In this document: in pieces, positions 8,977-17,818 of the stretch
How positions within the stretch are numbered: the stretch's first letter is position 1
Layout of the letters: each line of letters begins with the position of its first letter
Source: Chloroflexota bacterium
Lineage (GTDB): Bacteria; Chloroflexota; JAHJIN01
Assembly: GCA_018823415.1 (NCBI GenBank)
Contig: JAHJIN010000368.1
Location: forward strand, 1-61,266
Reading direction: 5' to 3'
Length of the DNA: 61,266 bases
Translations under genes and position numbers: made by a program
Notes under the pieces: model-generated
Databases searched by the model: none
The model's input: the letters and a program-made list of their open reading frames with translations, nothing else
What the model was told of the DNA's origin: nothing

Positions 8977-10217
8977 TGGACGGCTGGATTCTGGTCCTGC
9001 TGACGATCCTGTTCGCCGTTGGGGTGGTGTTGAGCAACCCGGCCGTCTCGTTTGTGGCGGCTCTGACGGCCGTGGCGCTGGTGCTGGCCCGGCTGTGGGA
9101 CCGCTATTGCCTGGTCCGGGTCGAGTACGAGCGCGTTCTCAGCGAAGATCACGCCTTTATGGGCGAGACAGTAGACCTGATGGTGCGGGTGAGCAATCGC
9201 AAGATCCTGCCGCTGCTCTGGCTCGAAACGGAAGACATTGTGCCGCTGGACCTGCCCATCGAAGGTGTCAAGCTAGAGCTTTCACCCGTCCTCAACACCG
9301 GGATCTTGCAGCACTTGCTGTCGTTGCGCTGGTACGAGCGCGTGAGCTGGCACTATCGGGTGCACTGCCAGCAGCGTGGGCTGTATGTGCTGGGGCCGGT
9401 GACCCTGCGTTCCAGCGATATTTTTGGCCTGCGAACCAGGGAGCGGCGCATCGAGGAAAAGCAAAAACTGGTGGTATATCCCCGGGTGGTGCCCATCGCC
9501 AACCTGGGCATCCCGGCGTATTACCCCTTTGGCGAGGGCAAGGCCCGGCACAGTATCTTTGAGGACCCCAGCCGCACCGTGGGCGTGCGTGACTATCGGC
9601 CCGAGGATGGCCTGCGGCGGGTGCACTGGCCGGCCACGGCGCGCCGTCAAGCCCTCCAGGTGCGCGTGTACGAGCCCACTACCGCGCCGCGCTTGCTCAT
9701 TTGCCTGGACATTCGCACCATGCCCCACTCTTGGATGGGCCAGGATCCGGAGCGCCTGGAGCAGGTGATCAGCCTGGCGGCGTCTATTGCCAGCGACGCG
9801 GTAGAGCGGCGCTTTGCCGTGGGGCTATATGCCAACGGCGTGTATCCCGACGCCGACCAGGCCATTCGCATCCCGCCGGGCCGCGATCTGGCGCAGATCA
9901 GCGTCATCCTGGAGGCCCTGGCCAAGATCTCACCCATCACCACCTGCTCGCTGGCCGACCTGCTCCACGCCGAAACCAGCAGCCTGCCCTGGGGCACGTC
10001 GCTGGTGCTCATCGCCGCCCTGGCGAGCGACGACCTGCGTGGGGCTGTATTGCGGCTCAAGGACGCCGGCCATCGCCTGTCGCTCATTACCCTGGATAGC
10101 GCGACCCCGCCCCAGTTGGTGCCCGGCGTGCCGGTGTACCAGGTGCGCGGCGAGGCCATCGACCTGCGCCGGTTTGTCGATTTCGAAGGCACCCAACTGG
10201 CCCGGGCCATCCCGTAG
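8976..10217 (+). CDS. DUF58 domain-containing membrane protein
   Basis: A 413-aa protein with two N-terminal membrane helices (ILVLLTILFAVGVVLS, VSFVAALTAVALVLA), a beta-rich middle (DLMVRVSNRKILPLLWLE) and the DUF58 signature GVRDYRPEDGLRRVHWPATAR with the following VRVYEP, then a VWA-like region (LLICLDIRT, SLVLIAALAS). DUF58 proteins are partners of MoxR ATPases in envelope functions; the upstream moxR-like gene overlaps its GTG start. The usual transglutaminase-like neighbour is absent. Confidence 0.9.
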   Translation: MDGWILVLLTILFAVGVVLSNPAVSFVAALTAVALVLARLWDRYCLVRVEYERVLSEDHAFMGETVDLMVRVSNRKILPLLWLETEDIVPLDLPIEGVKLELSPVLNTGILQHLLSLRWYERVSWHYRVHCQQRGLYVLGPVTLRSSDIFGLRTRERRIEEKQKLVVYPRVVPIANLGIPAYYPFGEGKARHSIFEDPSRTVGVRDYRPEDGLRRVHWPATARRQALQVRVYEPTTAPRLLICLDIRTMPHSWMGQDPERLEQVISLAASIASDAVERRFAVGLYANGVYPDADQAIRIPPGRDLAQISVILEALAKISPITTCSLADLLHAETSSLPWGTSLVLIAALASDDLRGAVLRLKDAGHRLSLITLDSATPPQLVPGVPVYQVRGEAIDLRRFVDFEGTQLARAIP

Positions 10218-10304
10218 TGCCCCGGCTTGCCAAATGCCGCGATTTGTGTTATGGTTGACCGGTCCCAAACAGTCTGGACACGGGTTTCGCTGGAGACCGC
10301 TCGC

Positions 10305-11276
10305 ATGAAAAAAACAACCCTGGGCCTGCTGGCCTTGCTGCTGATAGCCCTGCTGGCCGCCGGGTGTGACGCCGGTCCTGTGCCCATCATCACCGCCACG
10401 CCGGCTATCAACACGCGCACGCCCCCGCAACTGTCCGGCAAGGTCATGATGGTTAAAAAGGATGACCTGTGGGTGCTGGAAGGCGGCGTGTTCAATCGAC
10501 TCACCCACGCCGGCAACCTGCGCCAGGGCCGCTGGTCGTCCGATGGGCAGCAAATCGCCTGCGTGCAGGTGAGCCAGAACGGCTCGGACATTGTGACGCT
10601 GCGGCCTGATGGCGCCGATTTTCGCTTGCTGACCAGCTATCAGGCCCCCCAACGCGCGGACAATCACTGGGCTTTTCGGCCGACCTGGTCGCCGGCCTCG
10701 GTCAGCCCGGCCCAGATCGCGTACCTGTCGGACGCGGCCGGCACCCGGGACCTGCACCTGTGGCTCATGAGCGCCGACGGACAGGGTCAGCACCAGATTG
10801 CCACGGCCCAGGGTCTATTTGGCGGCATCATTGGGCTGGACTGGTCGCCCGATGGCAATACCATCCTGCTGGCCGCCTATCGCGACAAGACCAGCCAGAT
10901 CTGGCGCTTTGACCTGGGCACGTCGGAATGGACGCCGGTGACGACCGAGCCGAACGGCGCCTATGACCCCATCTGGTCGCCCGATGGGCAGCACATCGCC
11001 TATGTGGTGCGGCGCAATGGCCGCCACGACATCTGGGTGGCGCGGCCCGATGGCTCGGAGGCGGCCCCCATCACGGCGGCCGGGACGTGTCGCGCGCCGG
11101 CCTGGGCGCCCGATGGCGGCATGATCGCGTATCTGTCCAACCCCACCGGCTATTTTGACCTGTGGGTGGCCGACGTAACCTGGGGTGCGGACGGCACAGC
11201 CACGCCCTCGAATCACCGGCAGGTTACGCAAGGCGCCAACCTGGACCCTGACTCGGGTCTCTCCTGGGCACGCTAG
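10305..11276 (+). CDS. TolB-like beta-propeller lipoprotein
   Basis: A 323-aa lipoprotein: MKK start, hydrophobic stretch and a lipobox ending LAAGC, so it is anchored on the outer face of the membrane. The mature part has five or more propeller blades with the WSPDG-type motif: RWSSDGQQIAC, TWSPASVSPAQIAYLS, DWSPDGNTILLA, IWSPDGQHIAYV and AWAPDGGMIAYLS. Such WD40-like (PD40) propellers bind proteins or glycans. ATG 10305 follows GGAGA with eight bases between. It follows the moxR/DUF58 pair by 87 bp and ends at a strong terminator, so it may close that operon. Confidence 0.85.
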   Translation: MKKTTLGLLALLLIALLAAGCDAGPVPIITATPAINTRTPPQLSGKVMMVKKDDLWVLEGGVFNRLTHAGNLRQGRWSSDGQQIACVQVSQNGSDIVTLRPDGADFRLLTSYQAPQRADNHWAFRPTWSPASVSPAQIAYLSDAAGTRDLHLWLMSADGQGQHQIATAQGLFGGIIGLDWSPDGNTILLAAYRDKTSQIWRFDLGTSEWTPVTTEPNGAYDPIWSPDGQHIAYVVRRNGRHDIWVARPDGSEAAPITAAGTCRAPAWAPDGGMIAYLSNPTGYFDLWVADVTWGADGTATPSNHRQVTQGANLDPDSGLSWAR

Positions 11277-11304
11277 ACCGGGCTGGCAGCGCGCACGTAT
11301 TTTT

Positions 11305-11331
11305 CCCCCAATGTCTTGTTGGCATTGGGGG
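11305..11331 (+). terminator. rho-independent terminator after the propeller lipoprotein gene
   Basis: Perfect 9-bp stem CCCCCAATG / CATTGGGGG (11305-11313 and 11323-11331) with a 9-base loop, followed by TTTGT. It lies 28 bp after the stop of the lipoprotein gene. Confidence 0.8.
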
Positions 11332-11361
11332 TTTGTATCGAGGGCGCGGCCCGGCGCGCCC

Positions 11362-11442
11362 TTTGCTTTTGCCATGAAATCGAGTATAATAACCGGGCGA
11401 TAGAGCCTAACCCGTGAAATTCTTGTTCGGCGAACAAGAATT
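11362..11442 (+). promoter_or_regulatory. obgE promoter and 25-base leader palindrome
   Basis: A consensus -10 TATAAT lies at 11385-11390 with a weak TTTGCT 17 bases upstream (11362-11367). The transcribed leader of about 100 bases contains a 12-bp perfect inverted repeat with a one-base centre: AATTCTTGTTCG at 11418-11429 and its complement at 11431-11442. It has no T-run after it, so it looks more like a protein-binding site or an RNA stem than a terminator. Confidence 0.6.
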
Positions 11443-11492
11443 CCAGAAGCGCCATCTTGGTTGGCTCTGGTTATCCAGGTTAGGGTGAATCT

Positions 11493-12788
11493 GTGTTCTA
11501 CGATCGAGCCAAGGTTTTCGTCAAAGCTGGCAGCGGCGGCAATGGCCTCGTCAGTTTTCGCCGGGAGAAATATGTGCCCCGAGGTGGGCCAGACGGCGGA
11601 AATGGTGGCCAGGGCGGCAGCGTGTACATCGAAGTGGCAGAGGATCAAGATACTCTCGTCCGCTTCAAACGGCGTGTCCACTTTTCCGCTCCCAACGGCG
11701 GCCACGGCGGCAGCAATGACCGGCACGGTGCCGATGGTCAGGACCTGGTTTTGTCTGTGCCGCCGGGCACCCTGGTGCGCGACGCTGAGACCGAGGATCT
11801 GCTGGCCGATCTGGAACGCCTCGGCCAGCGCGTGCAGGTGGCCCGGGGCGGGCGCGGCGGCCGGGGCAACGCGAGCTTTGCCACCTCTACCCGGCAAGCC
11901 CCGCACCTGGCCGAGCGAGGCGAGCCCGGTCAGGAACGCTGGCTCATCCTGGACCTCAAGATCATCGCTGACGTGGGCATCATTGGCTACCCCAACGCCG
12001 GCAAGTCCACCTTGCTGGCTGCCGTGAGCCGGGCCAGGCCCAAGATCGCCGCCTATCCCTTTACCACGCTCACGCCCAACCTGGGTGTGGTGACGGTGGG
12101 CGAAACCGGCTTTGTGCTGGCCGATATCCCCGGCCTCATCGAAGGGGCCAGTCAGGGCGCCGGTCTGGGGCTGGACTTTTTGCGCCACGTGGAACGCACC
12201 AGGGTGCTCATTCACCTGCTGGACGGTCTTTCTGAGGACCCGGTGAACGAATGGCTCACCATCAACCACGAACTGGCCGAATATAGCCCGGCCCTGGCCG
12301 AAAAACCCCAGATCACTGCCTTGAACAAGATGGACCTGCCGGACGTGCAGGCCCGCTGGGAGCAGGTGCGCGAGCAGCTCACCCAGCAGGCCGGGCCGGT
12401 CTACCCCATCTCGGCGGCCACGCGGCAGGGCGTGACCGATCTGCTGTGGGCCGTGGTCCGGCAACTGGAACAGACCGCCACCCAGCCGGCCCCGAGCGCC
12501 CCGAGCGCGGCGAGCGCGGCGAGTGAGGTCCGGGTCTATCGGCACACGCCGCCGCCGGACGAATTCACCGTGACCCGCGAGGAAAGCGGCTACCGGGTGC
12601 GCGGCGAGACGGTGGAACGCCTCGTGTTCATGACCCACCTCAACCAGGACGAGGCCATCCTGCGATTGCACCAGCAGCTAGCCCGCCTGGGCGTGCTGGC
12701 AGCCCTGGAAACCGCCGGTGTTCAGGAAGGCGACATGGTCTATATTGGCGATGCCGCGCTCGAGTGGATCGTCGAGGCCACGTCGTGA
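11493..12788 (+). CDS. obgE: GTPase Obg/CgtA
   Basis: A 431-aa Obg GTPase involved in large ribosomal subunit assembly and stress response. Residues 1-155 are the glycine-rich Obg fold (KAGSGGNGLVSFRREK, GGPDGGNGGQGG). The G domain follows with G1 GYPNAGKSTLL, G3 ADIPGLIEGA, G4 NKMD. The C terminus (about 345-425) is an OCT domain of the long Obg type, also present in other Chloroflexota and Gram-positives. A short Ser/Ala/Pro linker (PSAPSAASAASE) made of 9-bp DNA repeats joins G and OCT domains. GTG start at 11493 after TAGGGTGAA. Overlaps nadD. Confidence 0.97.
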   Translation: MFYDRAKVFVKAGSGGNGLVSFRREKYVPRGGPDGGNGGQGGSVYIEVAEDQDTLVRFKRRVHFSAPNGGHGGSNDRHGADGQDLVLSVPPGTLVRDAETEDLLADLERLGQRVQVARGGRGGRGNASFATSTRQAPHLAERGEPGQERWLILDLKIIADVGIIGYPNAGKSTLLAAVSRARPKIAAYPFTTLTPNLGVVTVGETGFVLADIPGLIEGASQGAGLGLDFLRHVERTRVLIHLLDGLSEDPVNEWLTINHELAEYSPALAEKPQITALNKMDLPDVQARWEQVREQLTQQAGPVYPISAATRQGVTDLLWAVVRQLEQTATQPAPSAPSAASAASEVRVYRHTPPPDEFTVTREESGYRVRGETVERLVFMTHLNQDEAILRLHQQLARLGVLAALETAGVQEGDMVYIGDAALEWIVEATS

Positions 12789-13411
12789 GCCGGGTGGGCG
12801 TGCTGGGCGGCACGTTCGACCCCATCCACTATGGGCATCTGGCTGCCGCCGAAGAAGCGCGCATTGCCCTGGAACTGGCGCAGGTGATCCTGGTGCCGGC
12901 GCACGTCTCGCCGCTCAAGCAGGCGCAAACCGCTGCCCCGGCCCATCACCGGCTGGCGATGACCCGGCTGGCGGCGGCGACCAACCCGTATTTTGCGGTC
13001 TCGACCGTGGACCTGGACCGGGCCGGGCCGTCATATACCGTCGATACGCTGGCGCTCTTGCAGGACGAGCTAGGCCCAACCACCGAGCTCTATTTTATCG
13101 TGGGTACAGACAGCCTGGTCAACCTGGCTGCCTGGCATGAACCGGCCCGGATCATCCGGCACTATCGCCTGGTAGCGGTGAGCCGGCCAGCGTATCCATT
13201 TGACCCGGCCGCGCTGGACCAGGTGGTGCCCGGTGCTGCACAGCGGGTAACCTATGTGCCCATCCCGCTTCTGGGCCTGGCCTCGTCCGATTTGCGGCAG
13301 CGCGTCCAGCGGGGACAATCCATTCGCTATTACGTGCCACCGGCAGTGGCCGACTATATCATGCGCCATCGGTTATACAATTCCGAGGGCATGGGAGGAA
13401 TAGAACAATGA
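12785..13411 (+). CDS. nadD: nicotinate-nucleotide adenylyltransferase
   Basis: A 208-aa nucleotidyltransferase that converts nicotinate mononucleotide and ATP into deamido-NAD. It has the N-terminal GGTFDPIHYGHL motif, SPLK in the phosphate-binding region, FIVGTDSLVNLAAW, and the late SSDLRQRV corresponding to the (S/T)xxxR ATP motif. GTG start at 12785 overlaps the obgE stop; a GTG 5' overlap is typical of the obgE-nadD pair. The stop overlaps the next small ORF as ATGA. Length is typical. Confidence 0.95.
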   Translation: MSRVGVLGGTFDPIHYGHLAAAEEARIALELAQVILVPAHVSPLKQAQTAAPAHHRLAMTRLAAATNPYFAVSTVDLDRAGPSYTVDTLALLQDELGPTTELYFIVGTDSLVNLAAWHEPARIIRHYRLVAVSRPAYPFDPAALDQVVPGAAQRVTYVPIPLLGLASSDLRQRVQRGQSIRYYVPPAVADYIMRHRLYNSEGMGGIEQ

Positions 13412-13572
13412 CGACAGAAGGAGTGGTGGCCCTGGACCAGCGTATCCTGGATCATCTGGTCGAGCTAATTCGCATCTCGGGGCATCCCTTGACGACAAAC
13501 CAATTGACCGAGCGGTATATCGAGTTGTTGCGCGAAAGCATGCTGGGACAGGGTGCTGAGGGAGGGCAATAA
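13408..13572 (+). CDS. small protein of 54 aa between nadD and the next gene
   Basis: An open frame of 55 codons starts at ATG 13408, overlapping the nadD stop as ATGA, and ends TAA at 13572, five bases before the next ATG. GGGAGGAA lies about 10 bases upstream. The product (MTTEGVVALDQRILDHLVEL to the end MLGQGAEGGQ) is predicted all-helical with a leucine/isoleucine pattern. Where nadD is normally followed by rsfS, this small gene and a large unknown gene stand instead. It has no recognised family, but the coupling at both ends supports it being real. Confidence 0.6.
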   Translation: MTTEGVVALDQRILDHLVELIRISGHPLTTNQLTERYIELLRESMLGQGAEGGQ

Positions 13573-13577
13573 TACTC

Positions 13578-15233
13578 ATGGTCGACAAGATCACGTTTCA
13601 TGGTGCGCCAGAGGAACAAGAACTTGCCAGTTGGGTCTTTAACCTCATGATGCTGCAGGGGACCATGTTCTCCGAAGGCGCTGCTATCCGTCAGTCCTTG
13701 ACCAACCTGGCCTCGTATTTCGTGCAGAGCGGTGTAGAATCAGACGCGCAAAAAATGGCCGACCGGCTCGACCGTGTGCTCGGGCAAAACGCCGAGGTCT
13801 TTAAACGGGTGGAGCAGGGCGGTCAGGTCATTTTCAGTACCTCGAAACGCGGCTACTATGTGCACCCCGTATTCCAGGTGCAACAACCTGAATACGCCTA
13901 TGACGGTGACCTGACCGACCAGGCATTCCTGGACTTTGAGGCCAGCATGGTGATGCCCGAGATCCCGCGCCCCGGGGTGCAGTTGCCTTCGGCGTTTGCG
14001 CGCTCCGAAGAAGAGGAACCGGTCCCGGACGCCGTCATCGAAAAGGCCGCCCCGGCCCCCACCTCCGAATTGTTGCCCGCCCGGGTGCCGGCAGTAGACT
14101 TGACCCTGGAGCGCGAAGAGGTGCGCCGGCGTTATGGCGACATCTTGCGCACGCTGTTGGTTTCCAAGCTCAAATCTGACACCCGCTTTGCCCACTTTGG
14201 CGACGAGTGGTATCTGGACGAGTTGTTGGTGCGCTTTAGCAAGGGCGACATGCGCCGGCTGCGCGAGTACATCGCCGACAGTGGTCAGGCCGAAACCGAT
14301 ACCACGTTGCTGGCCGAAGTCCTGGACAAGCACCCCTATGAAGAAGACTATGAGCGCTATCTCTTTTCCCTGAACTATCGCCTGGCCGAAGACCCCAAGA
14401 CATTCGAGTTCAAGGGTGTGGCCGACGAATACCTGTGGGCGGTCAGTGAAACCCCATCTCACATCTCGACGCGGCGCGTGCTCAAGCTCCAGGACATTGG
14501 CATGGAATACCGTTACCTGGAACGGGGCACTGCTGAGGTGGTGAACGTCGAGGCCTGGACCCACACGCTGAGTTATTTCGAGTGGGAAAACGGAGTGTTG
14601 CCCTACAATCAACAAGCCCGGGCCATCTTGCCGCCGCCGTTCCTGGAAGGGCAGCGGGCTGCCGTTCTGGAGTTCCGGCTCCCTCAGTGGGGCCGCATCA
14701 TGTGGGCCGAGTTGCGCTACCCCGTGGGTGCTCGCGGCGGCTGGGTCGATGGCCTGGAAGATGTGTGGCAGGAGCTCTTGGTGCCGGGCGCGCAACTGAG
14801 CATCGAGCGCACGGACCGCGGCAACGTGTTCCTGATCAGCGTCGAGCATACCGAGCCCGAGCTGGTGAGCGTGCTGCGCTACGACGAGCGGCACGGGCGC
14901 TTTGGCTTTGCAGAGGTGGAGGTCAACTATCATCTGGACGAGGGCCTGACCATCTCCGAGACGCGCTTTGCCAGTCTGGACGGCGCGCGCCGCCTGGACG
15001 ACGCCGGGCGTCGCCAGGCCGACGCGGTGCTGGGTTTTGCCTTTGAATACGTGGGTATCCCGGTAGACAAGGGTGGTCGCGACGCCTATTGGGCCGGTCT
15101 GGAAGACCTGATGCCCGTCGTCAACATCGAAAAGCCGTTCTCACAAGACTATTTGGTCAGCTATTTGGATACGCAGTCCAGTTACAGTCGGGATGACGTG
15201 GCCGAGGGCTATTATCTATACTTTCCAGGGTAA
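13578..15233 (+). CDS. 551-aa protein of unknown function in the obgE-nadD operon
   Basis: An acidic soluble protein. Residues 1-80 are helical and resemble a small DNA- or protein-binding bundle (PEEQELASWVFNLMMLQ, QKMADRLDRVLGQ); 85-110 form a short beta hairpin (VIFSTSKRGYYVHP); 120-175 are a low-complexity linker rich in Pro and Glu; the remainder (LLVSKLKSDTRFAHFGDEWYL onward) alternates helices and strands, with several Trp/Tyr-rich segments. No signal peptide, no P-loop, no metal motif. It starts five bases after the small gene, so they are probably co-translated. I do not recognise the family. Confidence 0.7.
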   Translation: MVDKITFHGAPEEQELASWVFNLMMLQGTMFSEGAAIRQSLTNLASYFVQSGVESDAQKMADRLDRVLGQNAEVFKRVEQGGQVIFSTSKRGYYVHPVFQVQQPEYAYDGDLTDQAFLDFEASMVMPEIPRPGVQLPSAFARSEEEEPVPDAVIEKAAPAPTSELLPARVPAVDLTLEREEVRRRYGDILRTLLVSKLKSDTRFAHFGDEWYLDELLVRFSKGDMRRLREYIADSGQAETDTTLLAEVLDKHPYEEDYERYLFSLNYRLAEDPKTFEFKGVADEYLWAVSETPSHISTRRVLKLQDIGMEYRYLERGTAEVVNVEAWTHTLSYFEWENGVLPYNQQARAILPPPFLEGQRAAVLEFRLPQWGRIMWAELRYPVGARGGWVDGLEDVWQELLVPGAQLSIERTDRGNVFLISVEHTEPELVSVLRYDERHGRFGFAEVEVNYHLDEGLTISETRFASLDGARRLDDAGRRQADAVLGFAFEYVGIPVDKGGRDAYWAGLEDLMPVVNIEKPFSQDYLVSYLDTQSSYSRDDVAEGYYLYFPG

Positions 15234-15274
15234 AGGCCACCAGACCGGCGTCACACCCGGAAGGAGGGCGGACC

Positions 15275-15769
15275 ATGAAAGAGATGTTTGTGGAGAGCAT
15301 CCGCGTGAGCCCGGTGATCTATCATCGCGTGGTGGTGCTCAAGGAAAAAGACGGCGAACGCTATCTGCCCATCTGGATCGGTCCGCAAGAGGCCAATGCC
15401 ATCGCCATGAAGCTCCAGGACATCGAAACGCCCCGGCCCTTGACGCATGACCTGCTGGCCAACGTGTTTGGCGCGTTGGAGGCCCAGGTGTTGCGAGTGG
15501 TGGTGAGCGACCTGGCCGAAGATACCTTTTATGCCACCATCGTGGGCCGCGTGCGCGACGAGCAATTCGAGATCGATGCCCGGCCCAGCGATGCGATGGC
15601 CCTGGCTGTGCGTCTGGATGTGCCGATCTTTGCGGCCGAGCACGTGCTGGCGCTGGCGGCCGTGGTGCCCGAAGACGAGGTGGAGCCCGGCGACGAGCCG
15701 GCGGACGATACGCTTGTCGCTTTTCGCGACTTTGTGGATACCCTGGATCTTACGGATTTTGGGAACTAA
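15275..15769 (+). CDS. DUF151 bifunctional nuclease (BFN) family protein
   Basis: A 164-aa protein with the whole DUF151 signature: the N-terminal strand VSPVIYHRVVVLKEKDGERYLPIWIG, PQEANAIA, then THDLLANVFGALEAQVLRVVVSDL, and DARPSDAMALAVRLDVPIF. Members were described as bifunctional nucleases in plants and are common in thermophiles and Chloroflexota. The ATG at 15275 follows GAAGGAGGG. Gap to the next gene is 15 bp, so it is co-transcribed with the glycosylase, which suggests a nucleic-acid role. The acidic C terminus (EDEVEPGDEPADD) is an addition to the core. Confidence 0.92.
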   Translation: MKEMFVESIRVSPVIYHRVVVLKEKDGERYLPIWIGPQEANAIAMKLQDIETPRPLTHDLLANVFGALEAQVLRVVVSDLAEDTFYATIVGRVRDEQFEIDARPSDAMALAVRLDVPIFAAEHVLALAAVVPEDEVEPGDEPADDTLVAFRDFVDTLDLTDFGN

Positions 15770-15784
15770 CACGGAGGAGACATC

Positions 15785-16378
15785 GTGTCCGAGTTGACAG
15801 ACCTGTATGCAGAAGTGGCCCAGTGCCAGCGCTGCGACCTATCCAAGTCGCGCAAGCTGACCGTGCCGGGCGAAGGGCCGGCCACCGCCGCGCTCATGTT
15901 TGTGGGCGAAGCGCCCGGCTATCACGAAAACCAGCAGGGTCGTCCCTTTGTAGGCGCGGCCGGCCGCTTTTTAGAAGAACTGCTGGCTTCGATTCACCTC
16001 ACGCGCGAGCAGGTGTATATCGCCAACGTGATCAAGTGCCGTCCGCCGGGCAATCGCGACCCCCAGACCGACGAAATCGAAGCCTGCCGGCCCTATCTGG
16101 ACCGGCAGATCGAGTTGATCAACCCCCGGATGGTGGTTACGCTGGGCCGGTTCTCCATGGCCTATTTTCTGGGCAAGCAAAGCATCTCGCGCATCCACGG
16201 TCAGCCGCACCCGCTGGATGACCGGATCATCTATCCCATCTTTCACCCGGCCGCCGCGCTGCACCAGCCCAAATATCGTGCGGCCATCGAACAGGATTTT
16301 CTGCAGATTCCCCAATTGCTCCAAATCGAGCCGGCCGAACCACCGGCACCAGCGCCGCAACAACTGAGCTTGTTCTAA
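15785..16378 (+). CDS. uracil-DNA glycosylase, family 4 (Fe-S type)
   Basis: A 197-aa enzyme that removes uracil from DNA. The family 4 features are present: CQRCDLSKSR with two cluster cysteines at the N terminus, MFVGEAPGYHENQQGRPFVG with the GEAPG active site, IANVIKCRPPGNRDP and EIEACRPYL with the other two cluster cysteines, and the C-terminal PIFHPAAALH. GTG start at 15785 after GGAGGAG-like ACGGAGGA. Follows the DUF151 nuclease gene closely. The Pro/Ala-rich tail ending QQLSLF resembles clamp-binding peptides (QLSLF), which is typical of this family and suggests interaction with the DNA polymerase sliding clamp. Confidence 0.95.
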   Translation: MSELTDLYAEVAQCQRCDLSKSRKLTVPGEGPATAALMFVGEAPGYHENQQGRPFVGAAGRFLEELLASIHLTREQVYIANVIKCRPPGNRDPQTDEIEACRPYLDRQIELINPRMVVTLGRFSMAYFLGKQSISRIHGQPHPLDDRIIYPIFHPAAALHQPKYRAAIEQDFLQIPQLLQIEPAEPPAPAPQQLSLF

Positions 16379-16383
16379 CAACA

Positions 16384-16415
16384 GAACCCGTCTCCCCAAA
16401 CGAGGAAACGGGTTC
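16384..16415. terminator. hairpin between convergent glycosylase and hflX genes
   Basis: GAACCCGT (16384-16391) pairs with ACGGGTTC (16408-16415) around a 16-base loop. It stands between two convergent genes (stops at 16378 and 16442) and can serve both directions, but no strong T-run follows, so termination is probable rather than certain. Confidence 0.55.
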
Positions 16416-16441
16416 CGCTACTACTTGTATCAGCCATACGC

Positions 16442-17779
16442 CTAACTCGTCAACGCACGATACCGGGGTGCGTACTGTCGGGGCATGTGCCCCAGCAGCC
16501 GGGTCCCTTGTTCGGTGTATTCTTCGTGGTCGACGATCCCGCGTTGGTGAAACAAGGACACCAGCTCGCCGCTTTGGAACGGGATCACCACGTCCAGGCG
16601 CACCATGTCGCTGAGCAGCACGTCGCTGATGGTTTCCATGAGCCGCTCCAGGCCCCAACCACGCAGCGCCGAGATGGGGATGGTGGTCCGCGAGACCGCT
16701 TGCAACTCGTGGTACAAGTCGACGGCCTGAGCTTGCGCGGCGGCTTCGGCCAGATCATCGGGCACCAGCCGGTCGATCTTGTTCAGGGCCGTGACCATGG
16801 GGGTGTCCACCACTCCCAGGTCATGTAACACCTGCCCCACCGTCTGGCTTTGGGCCAGGGCCTTGGGATGCGTCACGTCTACCACGTGCAGGATCACGTC
16901 GGCTTCGATGACTTCTTCCAGGGTGGCCCGAAACGAGGCCACCAGTTCGGGCGGCAGTTTTTGGATAAAGCCTACGGTATCGCTCAGGAGGATTTCCTGA
17001 CCGCCGGGCAGTACCACGCGCCGGGTGGTGGGGTCCAGCGTGGCGAATAGCTTGTCTTCCACCAGCACGTCGGCGTTGGTGAGGGCATTCAGCAACGTCG
17101 ATTTGCCGGCGTTGGTATAGCCCACAATGGCGACCACGGGCGCGCCCTGGCGCTGGCGCCGCTGGCGGTGCAGTCGGCGATGGGTGCGTACCTCTTCCAG
17201 CTCGCGTTTGAGGTAGGCGATGCGGGAGCGAATCTGGCGCCGGTCCACTTCGAGCTGGGTTTCGCCGGGGCCGCGCAACCCCACACCAGCGCCGCCGCGG
17301 GTTGCCGAGCCGCCGGCCTGTCGCGACAGGTGCACCCAGGCCCGGGTGAGCCGGGGCAGCCGGTATTCATACTGCGCCAGTTCCACCTGCAAAGCGCCTT
17401 CTTTGGTGCGCGCACGCTGGGCAAAAATGTCCAGGATCAGCGCCGTGCGATCCAATATCTTGGTATCCAGATCGCGCTCCAGGTTACGCAACTGGCTGGG
17501 CGATAGCTCGTCGTCAAAGATTACCATATCATACGGCGTATCGTGGCGCAGGTCCTTGATCTCTTGGACCTTGCCCTTGCCGATAAAGTGCGTGGGGCGG
17601 GGCTTGTCTAGCTGCTGCGAAGCTGTCCCCACCACTTCCAACCCGGCGGTGCGAGCCAGCTCGGCCAGTTCAACCAGCGAATCGGCCAGATCCCACGCCG
17701 TTTCGCTACCCTTGAGATGTACCCCTACCAGGATCGCCCGTTCGACCGGCGAATCTACGGGAGTGGTTTCTTTTGTCAT
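16442..17779 (-). CDS. hflX: GTPase HflX
   Basis: A 445-aa ribosome-associated GTPase that splits stalled or heat-damaged ribosomes. The N-terminal HflX domain has GKGKVQEIKDL and VIFDDELSPSQLRNLE; the linker has RGPGETQLEVDRRQI; the G domain has G1 VGYTNAGKSTLLNAL, G3 DTVGFI and G4 NKID. I chose ATG 17779 (MTKETTPVD) because AGAGGA stands before it; the frame open to 17935 crosses the promoter. It is divergent from a GAF protein gene. Confidence 0.95.
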   Translation of the reverse strand: MTKETTPVDSPVERAILVGVHLKGSETAWDLADSLVELAELARTAGLEVVGTASQQLDKPRPTHFIGKGKVQEIKDLRHDTPYDMVIFDDELSPSQLRNLERDLDTKILDRTALILDIFAQRARTKEGALQVELAQYEYRLPRLTRAWVHLSRQAGGSATRGGAGVGLRGPGETQLEVDRRQIRSRIAYLKRELEEVRTHRRLHRQRRQRQGAPVVAIVGYTNAGKSTLLNALTNADVLVEDKLFATLDPTTRRVVLPGGQEILLSDTVGFIQKLPPELVASFRATLEEVIEADVILHVVDVTHPKALAQSQTVGQVLHDLGVVDTPMVTALNKIDRLVPDDLAEAAAQAQAVDLYHELQAVSRTTIPISALRGWGLERLMETISDVLLSDMVRLDVVIPFQSGELVSLFHQRGIVDHEEYTEQGTRLLGHMPRQYAPRYRALTS

Positions 17780-17818
17780 CTGATCCTCTGCTTGCAGCGT
17801 GATGGTCGTGCGTGGTTC

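Noticed and set aside
8976..11276. A full MoxR-DUF58-transglutaminase-VWA envelope operon
   Set aside because: Only MoxR and DUF58 genes are present; the next gene is a propeller lipoprotein.
10815..12671. A 618-codon open frame on the minus strand opposite obgE
   Set aside because: Obg is certain on the plus strand; the frame crosses the terminator and promoter between two genes and has no recognisable domains.
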